From assembly GCF_017573465.1 (NCBI RefSeq), contig NZ_JAGEPF010000045.1:1-64000 (forward strand): a stretch of 64,000 nt of DNA, given 5' to 3'. Shown here one piece after another: positions 25,501 through 34,486 of this stretch. The notes under the pieces are model-generated. The model saw only the letters and a program-made list of their open reading frames with translations. It was not told the origin of the DNA and made no database searches. The number at the start of each line of letters is the position of its first letter. The first letter of the stretch is position 1. Source of the DNA: Actinomadura violacea. GTDB lineage: Bacteria > Actinomycetota > Actinomycetes > Streptosporangiales > Streptosporangiaceae. The translations under genes were made by a program, and so were the position numbers.

Positions 25501-26508
25501 TCATTCCAGGTCGAGGCCCTCCGGCACGTCCTCGGGCGTCAGGTCCGGTCGGGCGCGGACGTAGCGCACCGAGTGACGCCACCGGCCATGCTCCACTGCA
25601 GCGTCCACGCTGATCTCCGCCACAACGCTCGGGACGACACGGGCGTACGAAGTCGATGTCTCCGCGCCGGGCAGACCGCCGGCCCATCCGGCGGGCAGGA
25701 CCGGTGGCCACGGATGATCGTCGCCTGCAGCCGTCAGCAAGGCGGCCAGCGAATGGCTCGCCGTCGGCGGCAACGGCGAAGTGCGGCCGACGACACGCAA
25801 ACGTCCACCCCGCTCGTAGCGGCCGAGGATCAGCGTTTGAGGCACGTCAATGCTTCCGGTGACGCCGCCGATGATGGCTTCGGTGGTGGCGCGGTGCTTG
25901 ACCTTCCACCAGCCACGCTTGCCTTCGCTGTAGCGGCTGTTGGCGGCCTTGACGACCAGGCCTTCGATGCCCTGGGCCGGCAGTATCTCGAACCACAGCC
26001 GGGCTTCGCCGACGTCGCGCATCTGGGGGCACAGCACGATCAGGGAACCATCCGGCACACCGACAAGAAGCCGCTCAAGGGCTTGGCGGCGTTCGGTCAG
26101 TGGTCTGGGCCGGTAGTCGGTCCCGCCTGTCTCCAGTAGATCGCACACCACGTAGTGGCAGGGTTCGGCGAGCACGAGGTCGCGTCGGCGGCGGCCGGCG
26201 ACATGGCGGCGTTGCAGCGCGGCGAAATCCAGGCGCCCGTCGCGTCCCCAGCGCACGATCTCACCGTCGACAACGGTCCCCGCCGGGAGGGCGTCGAAGA
26301 CCGCCAGAACGACCTCGGGAAACGCGTCGTTGAAGGACTTCAGACGCCGCGACCACAGACGGACGCCGCCGTCCTCGTTGACGATCGCCAGCGCGCGGAA
26401 CCCGTCCCACTTGGGCTCATAGCGGCATCCGCCCGGGCAGGCCGCCTCGTCCGGGATGTGGTCGATCGCCGTCGCTGCCATGGGGACGACGGGCCCACCG
26501 ATGTGCAC
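25501..26508 (-). CDS. ATP-dependent DNA ligase (LigC-type, stand-alone)
   Basis: The protein has about 335 aa. The adenylation motif is YEPKWDGFRAL, with the nucleophilic Lys of KxDG, followed by LWSRRLKSF, the VVDGEIVRWG motif, IEGLVVKAANSRY and WWKVKHRATTEAII. An OB-fold domain follows and ends near DLTPEDVPEGLDLE. The layout resembles mycobacterial LigC, a repair ligase linked to non-homologous end joining and base-excision repair. The start is uncertain: GTG at 26506-26508 includes the family's GGPVVPM segment, ATG at 26479-26481 would drop it, and GTG/TTG codons lie further up. No Ku gene is nearby. Confidence 0.82.
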   Translation of the reverse strand: MHIGGPVVPMAATAIDHIPDEAACPGGCRYEPKWDGFRALAIVNEDGGVRLWSRRLKSFNDAFPEVVLAVFDALPAGTVVDGEIVRWGRDGRLDFAALQRRHVAGRRRRDLVLAEPCHYVVCDLLETGGTDYRPRPLTERRQALERLLVGVPDGSLIVLCPQMRDVGEARLWFEILPAQGIEGLVVKAANSRYSEGKRGWWKVKHRATTEAIIGGVTGSIDVPQTLILGRYERGGRLRVVGRTSPLPPTASHSLAALLTAAGDDHPWPPVLPAGWAGGLPGAETSTSYARVVPSVVAEISVDAAVEHGRWRHSVRYVRARPDLTPEDVPEGLDLE

Positions 26509-26712
26509 TGCCGCCACCCCCGCCAACCAGCTCGTGGTGTGCGGCTACCCGCAGGCCCCGCCAGGACAGCGCAACCGCCAGAAGCTTGGCCATTGCATGG
26601 ACGGCTCATTGCCCCTCGGCTGACGGACCCGGCCGTCCGTTAGACGGCGCCCAGAACGCATGTTCGGACGTCGCCGAAATGCGCGTGACGTCCGCCCTGT
26701 CCCTGCAGGATC

Positions 26713-27609
26713 ATGCGCCCCATGGACTCCGTGCGGATCAGACCCATGACACCGGATGACCTGCCCGCCGCCCAGCGCGTCTCCGCCGCCGCCTTCCTCG
26801 AGGCCGACCGAATGGACCGGCGCTGGGACGAGCCGGAGCCCGAGCCGCCGGACGAGGCGTCCGGCCGCAACTGGATCGAAGGGATCGGCCACCACATCGC
26901 GACCGACCCCGGCGGCTGCTGGGTCGCCGAGGCGGACGGCGGAGAGATCGTCGGCCTCGCGGTCGCGCAGAACCGGGGCGGCGTCTGGTACCTGGCCGTC
27001 TTCGGCGTCCTGCCGGGCCTCCAGGGCAAGGGCGTCGGCCGCAGGCTTTTCGACGCCGCCCTCGCGCACGCGGGCGACCGCCCCGGCCTGATCTCCTCGT
27101 CCCCGCACCCGGCCGCGACCCGCCGCTACCGCCTCGCAGGCTTCGCCCTGCACCCGCTGATGAGCATGACCGGACACGTCGACCGCAGCACCCTGCCCGC
27201 GATCGACGGCCTCCGCGAAGGACGCCCGGACGACTTCGAATGGATGGACGCGCTGGACGTGACGTTGCGCGGCGGCCCCCACGGCGCCGACCATCCGCAC
27301 ATGCTGGAGCGCCGGCGGCTGATCGTCTCGTCCTCGCCCGGCGAGCGGCCCGGCTACGTCTACCTCGACAGGGACGAGGGGAATCCGATCCTGCTGGCCG
27401 CCGCGCAGGTCGAGACCGCCGAGCGGCTCCTGTGGGAGGCCCTCGCGCACACCCGGCAGAAGGCCGTCATCGGCCACATCACGGCCGGAAACCCCTGGGC
27501 CATCGACATCGGCCTGGCCGCCCGCCTCGACCTCGGCCGGGATGGCTACCTCGCCCTGCGCGGGATTCCCGAACCGGCGCCCTATCTCGCGAGCAGGCAT
27601 CATCTCTAG
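26713..27609 (+). CDS. GNAT family N-acetyltransferase (probable double GNAT)
   Basis: The protein has 298 aa from ATG at 26713 behind AGGATC. The first GNAT domain is clear (VRIRPMTPDDLPAAQRVS, GGVWYLAVFGVLPGLQGKG with the acetyl-CoA loop QGKGVGRRLFD, YRLAGFALHP). The C-terminal 130 residues (LREGRPDDFEWMDALDV, GYVYLDRDEGNPILLAA) look like a second, degenerate GNAT half. Substrate unknown. Confidence 0.85.
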   Translation: MRPMDSVRIRPMTPDDLPAAQRVSAAAFLEADRMDRRWDEPEPEPPDEASGRNWIEGIGHHIATDPGGCWVAEADGGEIVGLAVAQNRGGVWYLAVFGVLPGLQGKGVGRRLFDAALAHAGDRPGLISSSPHPAATRRYRLAGFALHPLMSMTGHVDRSTLPAIDGLREGRPDDFEWMDALDVTLRGGPHGADHPHMLERRRLIVSSSPGERPGYVYLDRDEGNPILLAAAQVETAERLLWEALAHTRQKAVIGHITAGNPWAIDIGLAARLDLGRDGYLALRGIPEPAPYLASRHHL

Positions 27610-27729
27610 AAGATCGGGGTTGCGCCGGGCATGAACCTGGGAGCCGGCCTCAGCAAGGACAGGCCGCTGGCTGCGGCCTTCCGCCGCAAAAGAGCCGCCC
27701 ACACGCAAACGCCCGCCTGACCTGCGCTG

Positions 27730-28047
27730 TATTCATGACCCGCCCAACACCGAGAACAGCTCATCGCCACCGAGAAGCTCCTCGAACAGGCCCGCACACG
27801 CTGCCAGCGACGCATGGTCGAGATGAACGAGCGCGCCGCCGCCGACACCCAGAACCCTCGGGACGGATGTTCGGCACGCTGCGGTGCTGAGGTGTGGTTG
27901 CCGCCTGCAGTCACTCGGCGATTTGTGGTGTTGCGGCTGGGGCTCGGAGGCATCGCTCTGGACGTCATGGGCGACGTTGCGGGCGACATCGAAGGAGATA
28001 TCGCCGCCGATGTCCTGGGCGGGCTGCTGGGCGGCCTCTTCGACTGA
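27730..28047 (+). other. Coiled-coil-like fragment and a short Gly/Asp-rich open frame
   Basis: From about 27733 an open frame with no clear start reads REQLIATEKLLEQARTRC, QRRMVEMNERAAADTQNP, a charged amphipathic helix. The same frame, counted from ATG at 27814, runs on to 28047 with an odd tail (MGDVAGDIEGDIAADVLGGL). It may be a remnant of a larger gene. The remaining stretch to 28293 holds nothing recognised. Confidence 0.35.
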
Positions 28048-28293
28048 CCTCCCCCTCAGGCGTTCGTTTGAGCACCCGGCGGGCACATCATCGCCGGGCA
28101 GGCGTGCCTTGCTTGAGGCGCACCTGCCCGGGGTTGCTCGTCTGAGCACCGCCATGCGCGGGTCGTCACACGACTCGGCTGTGCGCGCCGCCGGCGGCAG
28201 ACCGATGAGTTCGGGCTGTCCGCGCGGTCTGCACAGGACGAAGACGGATGTCGGTGCTCCATCTCGTCTTACGACGACCTGCTGGGAGGGCTA

Positions 28294-28863
28294 ATGCGTG
28301 AGCTGGTAGTCGACATGTTCAGCACAGTCGACGGGTACGGCGGCGGCGGGCCGAAGCCCAAGGCGTACTGGGGTTACGAGGGGCCGGGCCTATTCGAATG
28401 GATCCACGCCCAACTCGCTCAGGAACACGTCACGCTCATGGGCGCGGAAACGTACCGGCGGATGGCCGAGATCGTCGCGACCGGAGACGACCCGACCTTC
28501 CCGCGGATGACCGAACTGCCCAAAGTGGTCTTCTCGAAGACGCTCCAGCCGCCGCTTGCCTGGGCGAACACCACGCTCATCGACGAGCCGCTCGAGACGG
28601 CAGTGCCACGTCTCAAGGCCATGGACGACGGGCTTCCGATGCGCACCATCGGAAGCCCGTCGCTGGTGCGCAGCCTCTTCCTGCTCGGCTTGGTCGACCG
28701 TGTCCGGGTGATGCTCTTCCCCATGGTCCACGGGGCCGAGGGCGAGGGACCGGTCTTCTCTCAGTTGCCCGCCCTCGACCTGGACCTCACCGCCACCACC
28801 GTGATCGACGATCGTCTCGTGCTCCTCGACTACCGCGTCGCCGGAAACGAACCACCCGAGTGA
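28294..28863 (+). CDS. Dihydrofolate reductase family protein (RibD C-terminal-like)
   Basis: The protein has 189 aa from ATG at 28294 behind GGGAGG. It has the DHFR/RibD_C fold pattern: MFSTVDGYGGG at the N terminus, VTLMGAETYRRMAE, KVVFSKTLQPP, and GLVDRVRVMLFPMVHG followed by a C-terminal LLDYRV strand. Members reduce nitrogen heterocycles or pyrimidine-like substrates with NADPH; many actinobacterial paralogues have unknown substrates. The usual GSxxL motif appears as IGSPSLVRSL. Confidence 0.85.
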   Translation: MRELVVDMFSTVDGYGGGGPKPKAYWGYEGPGLFEWIHAQLAQEHVTLMGAETYRRMAEIVATGDDPTFPRMTELPKVVFSKTLQPPLAWANTTLIDEPLETAVPRLKAMDDGLPMRTIGSPSLVRSLFLLGLVDRVRVMLFPMVHGAEGEGPVFSQLPALDLDLTATTVIDDRLVLLDYRVAGNEPPE

Positions 28864-28952
28864 CGCCCCCGTCTGATCGAGTGCTGTGGCCGACATGTGG
28901 TGAACGCGAAACGAATGGTCCTGACGTTGATCTCGGACCTCACGTCTCGGTT

Positions 28953-29303
28953 ATGGTCGCTGCCATGGAAGGTGAGCATCCGCTTGTGCGCGAGGTCTTC
29001 CCGGAGCTTGTCGCTGAACTGGTGGCTTTGCTCGAGGAGGAGGGCGAGCGCGAGCTTGCCGTCTGCGCATGGGATCTTCGCCTGGTCGCCGACTGTGGGT
29101 GCGGCGACGATTTCTGTCAGAGCTTCGAGACCGAGCCTCATCCCCGGGGCCAGCCCTATGGCCCAGGCCATCGTTGCGTCACCCTCGATCCTGCGAAGGG
29201 CATGCTCAACCTCGACGTCGTCAACGGGCGGATCATGTATGTCGAGGTGATCTACCGACCGCCGCTGCGTGACCACCGAGGGTCCAAACCGACGAATCCC
29301 TAG
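28953..29303 (+). CDS. Hypothetical protein with a Cys-containing loop
   Basis: The protein has 116 aa from ATG at 28953 (or 112 from ATG at 28965). A helical N terminus (REVFPELVAELVALLEEE) is followed by WDLRLVADCGCGDDFCQSF, a three-Cys turn that could bind a metal, and a beta-rich C terminus (GMLNLDVVNGRIMYVEVIY). The pattern is similar to small conserved actinobacterial proteins of unknown function. No operon partner is seen. Confidence 0.6.
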   Translation: MVAAMEGEHPLVREVFPELVAELVALLEEEGERELAVCAWDLRLVADCGCGDDFCQSFETEPHPRGQPYGPGHRCVTLDPAKGMLNLDVVNGRIMYVEVIYRPPLRDHRGSKPTNP

Positions 29304-29447
29304 TACGCCCGGCAACACCCGGACCGGTCATGATGGGCCAGCCTTCTCTGGACCGAGCTGAACGCTGAGAGCCGTGCGGACGGCATGCGCGCGTGGGCTG
29401 CGTTGAGGTCGCTCCCAGGCCCACCAGGACTGCAACAGTTCACACGG

Positions 29448-29798
29448 TCAGGGCGCCCCCCGCCCTGACCGGCCCGAACCACGGGGCCAGGTCCAGCCGC
29501 TCGGCCCGCCGGCCATCATGTACGGCCGCGCGCTGGCCCGCTGCTCCTCCCGCACCAGATCGAATCCCTGCATGCGGTTGTAGCGGGCCACCTCAGCGAC
29601 CTGGCAGTGTCGGCGGACCCACCGCACCCCGATCTGGGCGGCCCGGTCGCCTGCCCACCATGCTGTAACCGCGCCCGGCCGCCGTCCATACACCGCCGAC
29701 GGCGCCGGATCGGTGATCGACCCAGACAAGTAGAGGGCGGCGTCGGCGCGCTCGGCGTCGGTCCATCCCCACGGCGGGCTGACGTCCTGCACAAGCAT
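29448..29798 (-). CDS. Hypothetical protein
   Basis: The protein has 116 aa from ATG at 29796-29798; the frame is open upstream to about 30029, and an earlier start within the amphipathic stretch RIRQDLEQQRGVIESM is possible. The coding look is fair: PPWGWTDAERADAALYLSG, VTAWWAGDRAAQIGVRWVRR, NRMQGFDLVREEQRA. No family is recognised. Confidence 0.45.
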   Translation of the reverse strand: MLVQDVSPPWGWTDAERADAALYLSGSITDPAPSAVYGRRPGAVTAWWAGDRAAQIGVRWVRRHCQVAEVARYNRMQGFDLVREEQRASARPYMMAGGPSGWTWPRGSGRSGRGAP

Positions 29799-29995
29799 CG
29801 ACTCGATCACGCCGCGCTGCTGTTCCAGGTCCTGCCGGATCCTTAGTAGAAGTACAGTCTCGCGATCGCTTCCAGAGAGTCCTCCGGCTCCTCGCACATG
29901 TTCGCGCGAACCTGTGCGAGGAGCCGCCGAAACATCACAGGTTCCAGGCCAATCATCCGTCGGCCGGTGATCATCGGGTCGGCTATCGTGCCCGA

Positions 29996-30502
29996 GTGCC
30001 TTTGACCGATGCCGACATCGCCGCCACATTGGCTCCTGCGGGGCTGCTTTTCATCGAGCGTGAAGAAGACGAGGTCCGGCTGCCGCTGAAGCCCGGCAGG
30101 TCAGCGGCAAGCTCCCGCAGGGAGGACGGACGTTTCGATGCGAGGCCGGAGGAGGTCGTCGACGTCAACGATCCCGAACTCGCCGCCAAGCTCAACGCAG
30201 GCTGGCTGCGAATGGCTGTCGAGTTCGGCCTCTTCAACGAGCAGCGCGAGTTTCTGATCAGCGTTGATTACTCCGAGGATCCCGTCTATGAGCCGGAGCA
30301 GGCGTGGGCGCAGGTCCGGCTGCTGGAGAAGTGGGACTTTGCCGGCAGCGGGGTTGAGCAATTCCGGGGCCACTTCGCGGGGATGTTCACGACCCGGTTC
30401 GTGCCCGAGTTCTGGGCGCTGTCCCTCGATCAACGCGTGCTGACGAACACCACCATCTGGGGCAACGGGACAGTCAGCACGATCGTCATCCGTCCTGCGT
30501 GA
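29996..30502 (+). CDS. Hypothetical protein
   Basis: The protein has 168 aa from GTG at 29996. It is acidic and well formed (IAATLAPAGLLFIEREEDEV, ELAAKLNAGWLRMAVEFGLF, VRLLEKWDFAGSGVEQFRG, FTTRFVPEFWALS). The family is unknown; no membrane segments or metal motifs are visible. It converges with a short minus-strand frame with a 17-bp overlap. Confidence 0.6.
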   Translation: MPLTDADIAATLAPAGLLFIEREEDEVRLPLKPGRSAASSRREDGRFDARPEEVVDVNDPELAAKLNAGWLRMAVEFGLFNEQREFLISVDYSEDPVYEPEQAWAQVRLLEKWDFAGSGVEQFRGHFAGMFTTRFVPEFWALSLDQRVLTNTTIWGNGTVSTIVIRPA

Positions 30503-30737
30503 CACGCGTGTTCGAGGACGAGACGTTGTTGCGGGCGACTCGGTAGTCGCCGTATTCAGAGCCGATCACTCCCTCGTTGACCCAGCGGTCGGGGGCGGCG
30601 CCGAGCTCGCGTTCGGCGAGGTCGAGCGCCTCGTCCGGGGCGGCGGCAGTGCCGATGAGGCGACCCCAGGTCTCTTCATCGGGATCGAGGGGCGGGAACT
30701 CCGCGCGCTCACCATCCCCAGCCGGGCCACGGAGCAC
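30486..30737 (-). CDS. Short hypothetical protein
   Basis: The protein has 83 aa from GTG at 30735-30737, with a stop a dozen codons upstream. The segment PDEALDLAERELGAAPDRWV then NEGVIGSEYGDYR looks like real protein sequence, but the ribosome site is weak and the gene could be a truncated relic. No family is recognised. Confidence 0.4.
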   Translation of the reverse strand: MLRGPAGDGERAEFPPLDPDEETWGRLIGTAAAPDEALDLAERELGAAPDRWVNEGVIGSEYGDYRVARNNVSSSNTRVTQDG

Positions 30738-31384
30738 GAGGAGTACGCCCGGCTGCGCGGCGAGCTAGACCAGCACCTGGCCGACACGACGAGGCCGGGG
30801 CGGGTGAGTGCTCGTCAGCCGAGCAGGTCGTCCGACAGTCCGCTGGTCAACTCTGGGACACGGGGGCGTGCGGGCGCAGGTCCCCGGTGATCGAGGGTGA
30901 AGTGCTGCCCATCGGCCGGGAAGGTCAGGCTGGGCCGTGACGGTGCCGGGACGTCGTCGCTGAGGCCGCAGCGAGCAGGGACACTCCAAGGATCTGCCGC
31001 TGCCGGACGGTGTCCTCCTTGCGCGCTCGAACGCCCCTTTGGTCGGCTGGCTGCTGCCCGGCTGCAGGGCCCCAGCGGATGCGGAGGATTTGTCTAGCCC
31101 TGGGTCTTTACATTGTAGATCTCCAAGGGTCGCTTCCACCTGGCGACTGACCAGGCTTTGTCTTCAAGACGGCAAGCACCGAAGTCTGATTCGAATCCGC
31201 GACCGTCGGTTTAGAAGACCCCTGCACGACCGTGGCCCCCATGCCGCCACCTGCCGACCCGTGCGGTTCTGTACCGCTCTGTCCGCCCTACCGCCCCACA
31301 CTGATGACGCCCCGTGTCGGCGCCTGCCACGTTGTTCCGCGACATACGAGCAAACAACGAGCGAACACGGTCCGACGCCATGTG
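30738..31384. other. Non-coding or degenerate stretch
   Basis: There is no convincing gene on either strand. Some minus-strand codons near 30900-31020 read like the start of an old regulator (RKEDTVRQRQILGVSLLA), but without frame or start. Near 31188 a T-loop-like TTCGAATCC occurs without the rest of a tRNA. Confidence 0.4.
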
Positions 31385-31879
31385 ACCGATGCCTGGACGT
31401 CCTGGCCGCGAATCCTCTGGGCCGGGTGCTGTTCTCCGTCGTCTACGACAGCCCGGCCCGGCGCTCGGCCGCGGCTCCTGCGAACCTGGCCTCGTTCGTG
31501 TTCCTCGACCCCGCCGCCGACGAGTTCTACGCCGACCCCGACGATGCGGCCGCCGTGTGCGTGCGGATCCTGCGGGCCCAGGCCGGGGCCACGCCGCACG
31601 ACAGGCACCTCACCCGGCTGATCGGCGAGCTGTCCACCCGCAGCGAGGACTTCCGCCGCCGCTGGGCGGCCCACGACGTCGGCGTCCACCGCACCGGCGG
31701 CAAGACCCTCCGCCACCGCGAGGTCGGCGAGCTCGTGCTCGGGTTCGAGCAGCTTCACGCTGGCCTCGGCTCCCTCGATCGTCCTGTCGACCTATGTCGC
31801 CGAGCCTGCCTCACCGACCGCAGAGCGCCTTCAGCTGCTGGCGGCGTGGACGGCCACCGCGATGACGGCGCGGCGCTGA
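31385..31879 (+). pseudogene. Truncated, frameshifted MmyB-type regulator domain
   Basis: The frame from about 31385 reads DVLAANPLGRVLFS, then FVFLDPAADEFYADPDDAA, LTRLIGELSTRSEDFRRRW and GGKTLRHREVGELVLGFEQL, the MmyB-like ligand domain of XRE regulators. The N-terminal helix-turn-helix is missing. Near 31755-31770 the frame shifts; the correct tail (VLSTYVAEPASPTAERLQLL, then AAWTATAM) continues in another frame to TGA at 31877. It is related to the intact regulator at 14393. Confidence 0.7.
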
Positions 31880-31946
31880 TAAGCCGATCGCGGCCGAACC
31901 CGGCCTGACCGCGCCGTACGCCTCGATGCGGTAGCCGGTGTCAGCG

Positions 31947-32015
31947 GGATGCGTCGGCCGGCCGGGCTTCAACCGGTTTTGGGGCCGGGCTCTGTTCGCT
32001 GGGAATCACGAGCCG
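31947..32015. repeat. Imperfect direct repeat, copy A (flanks ltrA-like gene)
   Basis: This starts GGATGCGTCGGCCGGCC and contains AACCGGTTTTGGGG and CCGGGCTCTGTTCGC. It matches 33374-33443 in the same orientation at roughly 80% or more of positions with one 1-bp gap. It overlaps the last codons of the LtrA-like gene. Confidence 0.7.
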
Positions 32016-33163
32016 TCCGGCGGTGTGTCGGTGAGGTGCCGGTGGGTGCGGGTGAGCAGGGCGGTGGCGCCGATCAAGATCGCGTCGAGGAGGGCGAGCG
32101 AGGCGAGCGGGGGGAGCCAGACGGCGGTGATGCCGGCGGCGGCGAGTGCGGCGCCGGCGAGGAGGCGTTGGGGCCAGGCGCTGTTGGTGGTGGCGCGGTA
32201 GTACCAGGCTTGGGCGGCCAGGTAGAGGGCGGGCCCGCCGAACAGCAGCAGGGCCAGGGTGGGCGAGCCGTGTCCTTCGGGGTGGGCGACGACCAGTTCG
32301 CCGGCGACCGCCAGGGCGATGAGGGCGGCTTGGACGATGTAGGCGGTGTTCATGGCGAGCCGGACCGAGCGCATCGGGTCGGAGGTGGTGGCGGTGAAGG
32401 CGGTGACGAGGTTCTCGCCGCCGCCGAAGTAGACGGCCCACAGGCATACCAGGGCGGTGAACACGCCGGCGGAGGCCAGGACGGTCGCCACGCCGATCGG
32501 CGCGTCGGCGATGGCCGTGCCGACGGTGAGCACGGTCTCGCCGAGCACGATGATGAAGAACAAGCGGAGCCGTTCGAGCATGTGGTCGGCGTCGAAGTCC
32601 AGGTTGCGGCTGCTGAAGACGTGCCCGGGCAGGGGGTGGGCGAGCCAGGTCCCGGTGAGGTCGATGAGCGCGGCGGCGGTCCACCACCACAGCCGCGGGC
32701 CGGGGTCGACCAGGGCTCCGGCGATCCACAGCGGGGCGGAGGCCGTCGTCCAGACCAGCAGCCGGCGGTAGTGGCCGCGCAGGTCGGCCGCGGGCACCGT
32801 CACGGCCGTCACGCCGGCGCCGAAGAACAGGATCAGCAGCAGCGGAGCCACGAACGCCCAGGCCCGGTCGGTGAACGCGTGGGAGATCGCGGCGTTCATG
32901 AACAGCCCGAGGCCCATGGCGATGACGATCATCCAGCGGGTGGCGCGGCGGTCGATGTCCAGCAGGGTCGCCTCGAAGCTGGTGTAGGCCCACGCGCCGA
33001 ACACCGCGACCAGCAGCACCGCGGCCTGCGCCGCACCCCGCCACGACAGGTGTTCCAGCAGGTGATGGGACAGTTGCGAGACCGCGAACACGAACACCAG
33101 ATCGAAGAACAACTCCAGCGGGGACACCTCGCGCCGGAACCCCAGCGGCTCGGGCTTGCTCAT
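32006..33163 (-). CDS. Low-temperature-requirement protein A (LtrA) family membrane protein
   Basis: The protein has 385 aa from ATG at 33161-33163 behind AAGGAG. The N-terminal hallmark VSPLELFFDLVFVFAVSQLSH is that of the LtrA family. About ten to twelve hydrophobic helices follow, with the conserved loop ERLRLFFIIVLGETVL near the middle. LtrA was named for a Listeria low-temperature phenotype; the molecular function is not established. A pair of imperfect direct repeats brackets the gene. Confidence 0.9.
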   Translation of the reverse strand: MSKPEPLGFRREVSPLELFFDLVFVFAVSQLSHHLLEHLSWRGAAQAAVLLVAVFGAWAYTSFEATLLDIDRRATRWMIVIAMGLGLFMNAAISHAFTDRAWAFVAPLLLILFFGAGVTAVTVPAADLRGHYRRLLVWTTASAPLWIAGALVDPGPRLWWWTAAALIDLTGTWLAHPLPGHVFSSRNLDFDADHMLERLRLFFIIVLGETVLTVGTAIADAPIGVATVLASAGVFTALVCLWAVYFGGGENLVTAFTATTSDPMRSVRLAMNTAYIVQAALIALAVAGELVVAHPEGHGSPTLALLLFGGPALYLAAQAWYYRATTNSAWPQRLLAGAALAAAGITAVWLPPLASLALLDAILIGATALLTRTHRHLTDTPPDGS

Positions 33164-33373
33164 CTCGGCTCTCCTTGACGCGCGGCCGGCGTGATCGCGA
33201 GCCGCGCCGTGACAAGTCTGATGGACCACGACCCGGGCCGGGGCGACGGCTCGCGGACGACCGGGCGATCGGGGCCTGTTCCGGGCGGCCGCCGGACCCG
33301 CCGCGTCAGGCCCCGCGCGACCAGGGCCTGGCCGTGCGTCCGCCGAGTGTGCGGGCATGGGCCGGATCAGCCC

Positions 33374-33443
33374 GGATGCGTCGGCCGACCGGACTTTAAC
33401 CGGCTTTGGGAGCCGGGCTCCGTTCGCCGCGCATCCCGAGCCG
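33374..33443. repeat. Imperfect direct repeat, copy B
   Basis: This starts GGATGCGTCGGCCGACC and contains AACCGGCTTTGGGA and CCGGGCTCCGTTCGC; it is the partner of 31947-32015. It lies between the LtrA-like start and the next hydrolase gene. Confidence 0.7.
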
Positions 33444-33501
33444 CCCACCGGGCACGCCGACAGAAAGCCCTGCGGGGCAGGTGTTCAAGGAGGAGATCAC
33501 G

Positions 33502-34419
33502 ATGGCGGAAGACCAGAAGGCTCAGGCGGCGTTCGACAACTTCGTCCAGCTGTGGACCACCGGCACGACCGCGGGGCGCCGCGCACCGGTGCTGCGCCGC
33601 CCCGACGAGGTGGGGCTGGCCTATGAGGACGTCTTCTTCCCCTCGATGGACGGCGTGCCGCTGGAGGGCTGGTTCATCCCGGCCGATTCGGACAAGCTCG
33701 TCATCCACAATCACTTCCTGCCGGGCAACCGGTACGGGTACCCCGGGCATCTCCCGGAGTTCAGCGGCCTGGGCGGCTTCGAGGTGAGCTTCCTGCCCGA
33801 GTACCGGGCCCTGCACGACGCCGGCTACAACGTCCTGGCCTACGACATCCGCAACCACGGCATGAGCGGTCAGGGCAACGGCGGGATCGCCGGAATCGGG
33901 CTGCGCGAGTACCGCGACGTCATCGGCTCGTTGCGCTACGCCGCCTCGCGGCCCGACACCCGCAGCATGAGGAAGGTCCTGCTGTCGGTGTGCCTGGGCG
34001 CCGACTCCACCGCCGTGGCCTGGTCCACCCACCCCGAAGAGTTCTCCGAGATCCAGGCGATGGTCATGTTGCAACCGGTCTCGGCGCGCCCCGTGATCGA
34101 GGAGTTCGTCAAGGGCATCGGCATGGCCGACGGGTTCGAGAGGTTCGACAAGGCCGTGCACGAGCGGACCGGGTTCCACCTGGACGAGCAGTCCCCGATC
34201 GAGCACGTCAAGGCGGTCACCGTCCCGACGCTCGTCGCGCAGGTCCACGACGACACCATGACCCGCCCCGAGGACGTCCAGTCGATCTACGATGCCCTGC
34301 CGGTCGCCGACAAGGACCTGCACTGGATCCGCGGCACCGACCAGCGGTTCCGTGGCTACAACTACTTCGGCGAACACCCCGAAGTCCCGATCAACTGGTT
34401 CGACAAGCACCTCCAGTGA
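33502..34419 (+). CDS. Alpha/beta hydrolase with a Cys at the nucleophile elbow
   Basis: The protein has 305 aa from ATG at 33502 behind AAGGAGGAG. The fold pattern is clear: DVFFPSMDGVPLEGWFIP, NHFLPGNRYG, YNVLAYDIRNHGMSG, and an elbow LLSVCLGADSTA in which the central residue (about 164) is Cys, not Ser. The later VAQVHDDTMTRPEDV carries the acid region and GEHPE a possible His. Cys nucleophiles occur in dienelactone hydrolases. An NmrA-like reductase gene follows after 67 bp and may be in the same operon. Confidence 0.8.
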   Translation: MAEDQKAQAAFDNFVQLWTTGTTAGRRAPVLRRPDEVGLAYEDVFFPSMDGVPLEGWFIPADSDKLVIHNHFLPGNRYGYPGHLPEFSGLGGFEVSFLPEYRALHDAGYNVLAYDIRNHGMSGQGNGGIAGIGLREYRDVIGSLRYAASRPDTRSMRKVLLSVCLGADSTAVAWSTHPEEFSEIQAMVMLQPVSARPVIEEFVKGIGMADGFERFDKAVHERTGFHLDEQSPIEHVKAVTVPTLVAQVHDDTMTRPEDVQSIYDALPVADKDLHWIRGTDQRFRGYNYFGEHPEVPINWFDKHLQ

Positions 34420-34486
34420 CCCAGCACCCGCAGAGGGCGGCGGGATGGCTGCGCCCTCCAGAGAGACCATTGGGGAGAACACTGCC

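Noticed and set aside
31180..31220. T-loop-like TTCGAATCC and a TTCTAA anticodon-like loop on the other strand, suggesting a tRNA
   Set aside because: The T stem and acceptor stem do not pair on either strand, and no D arm could be placed. At most it is a chance match or a decayed fragment.
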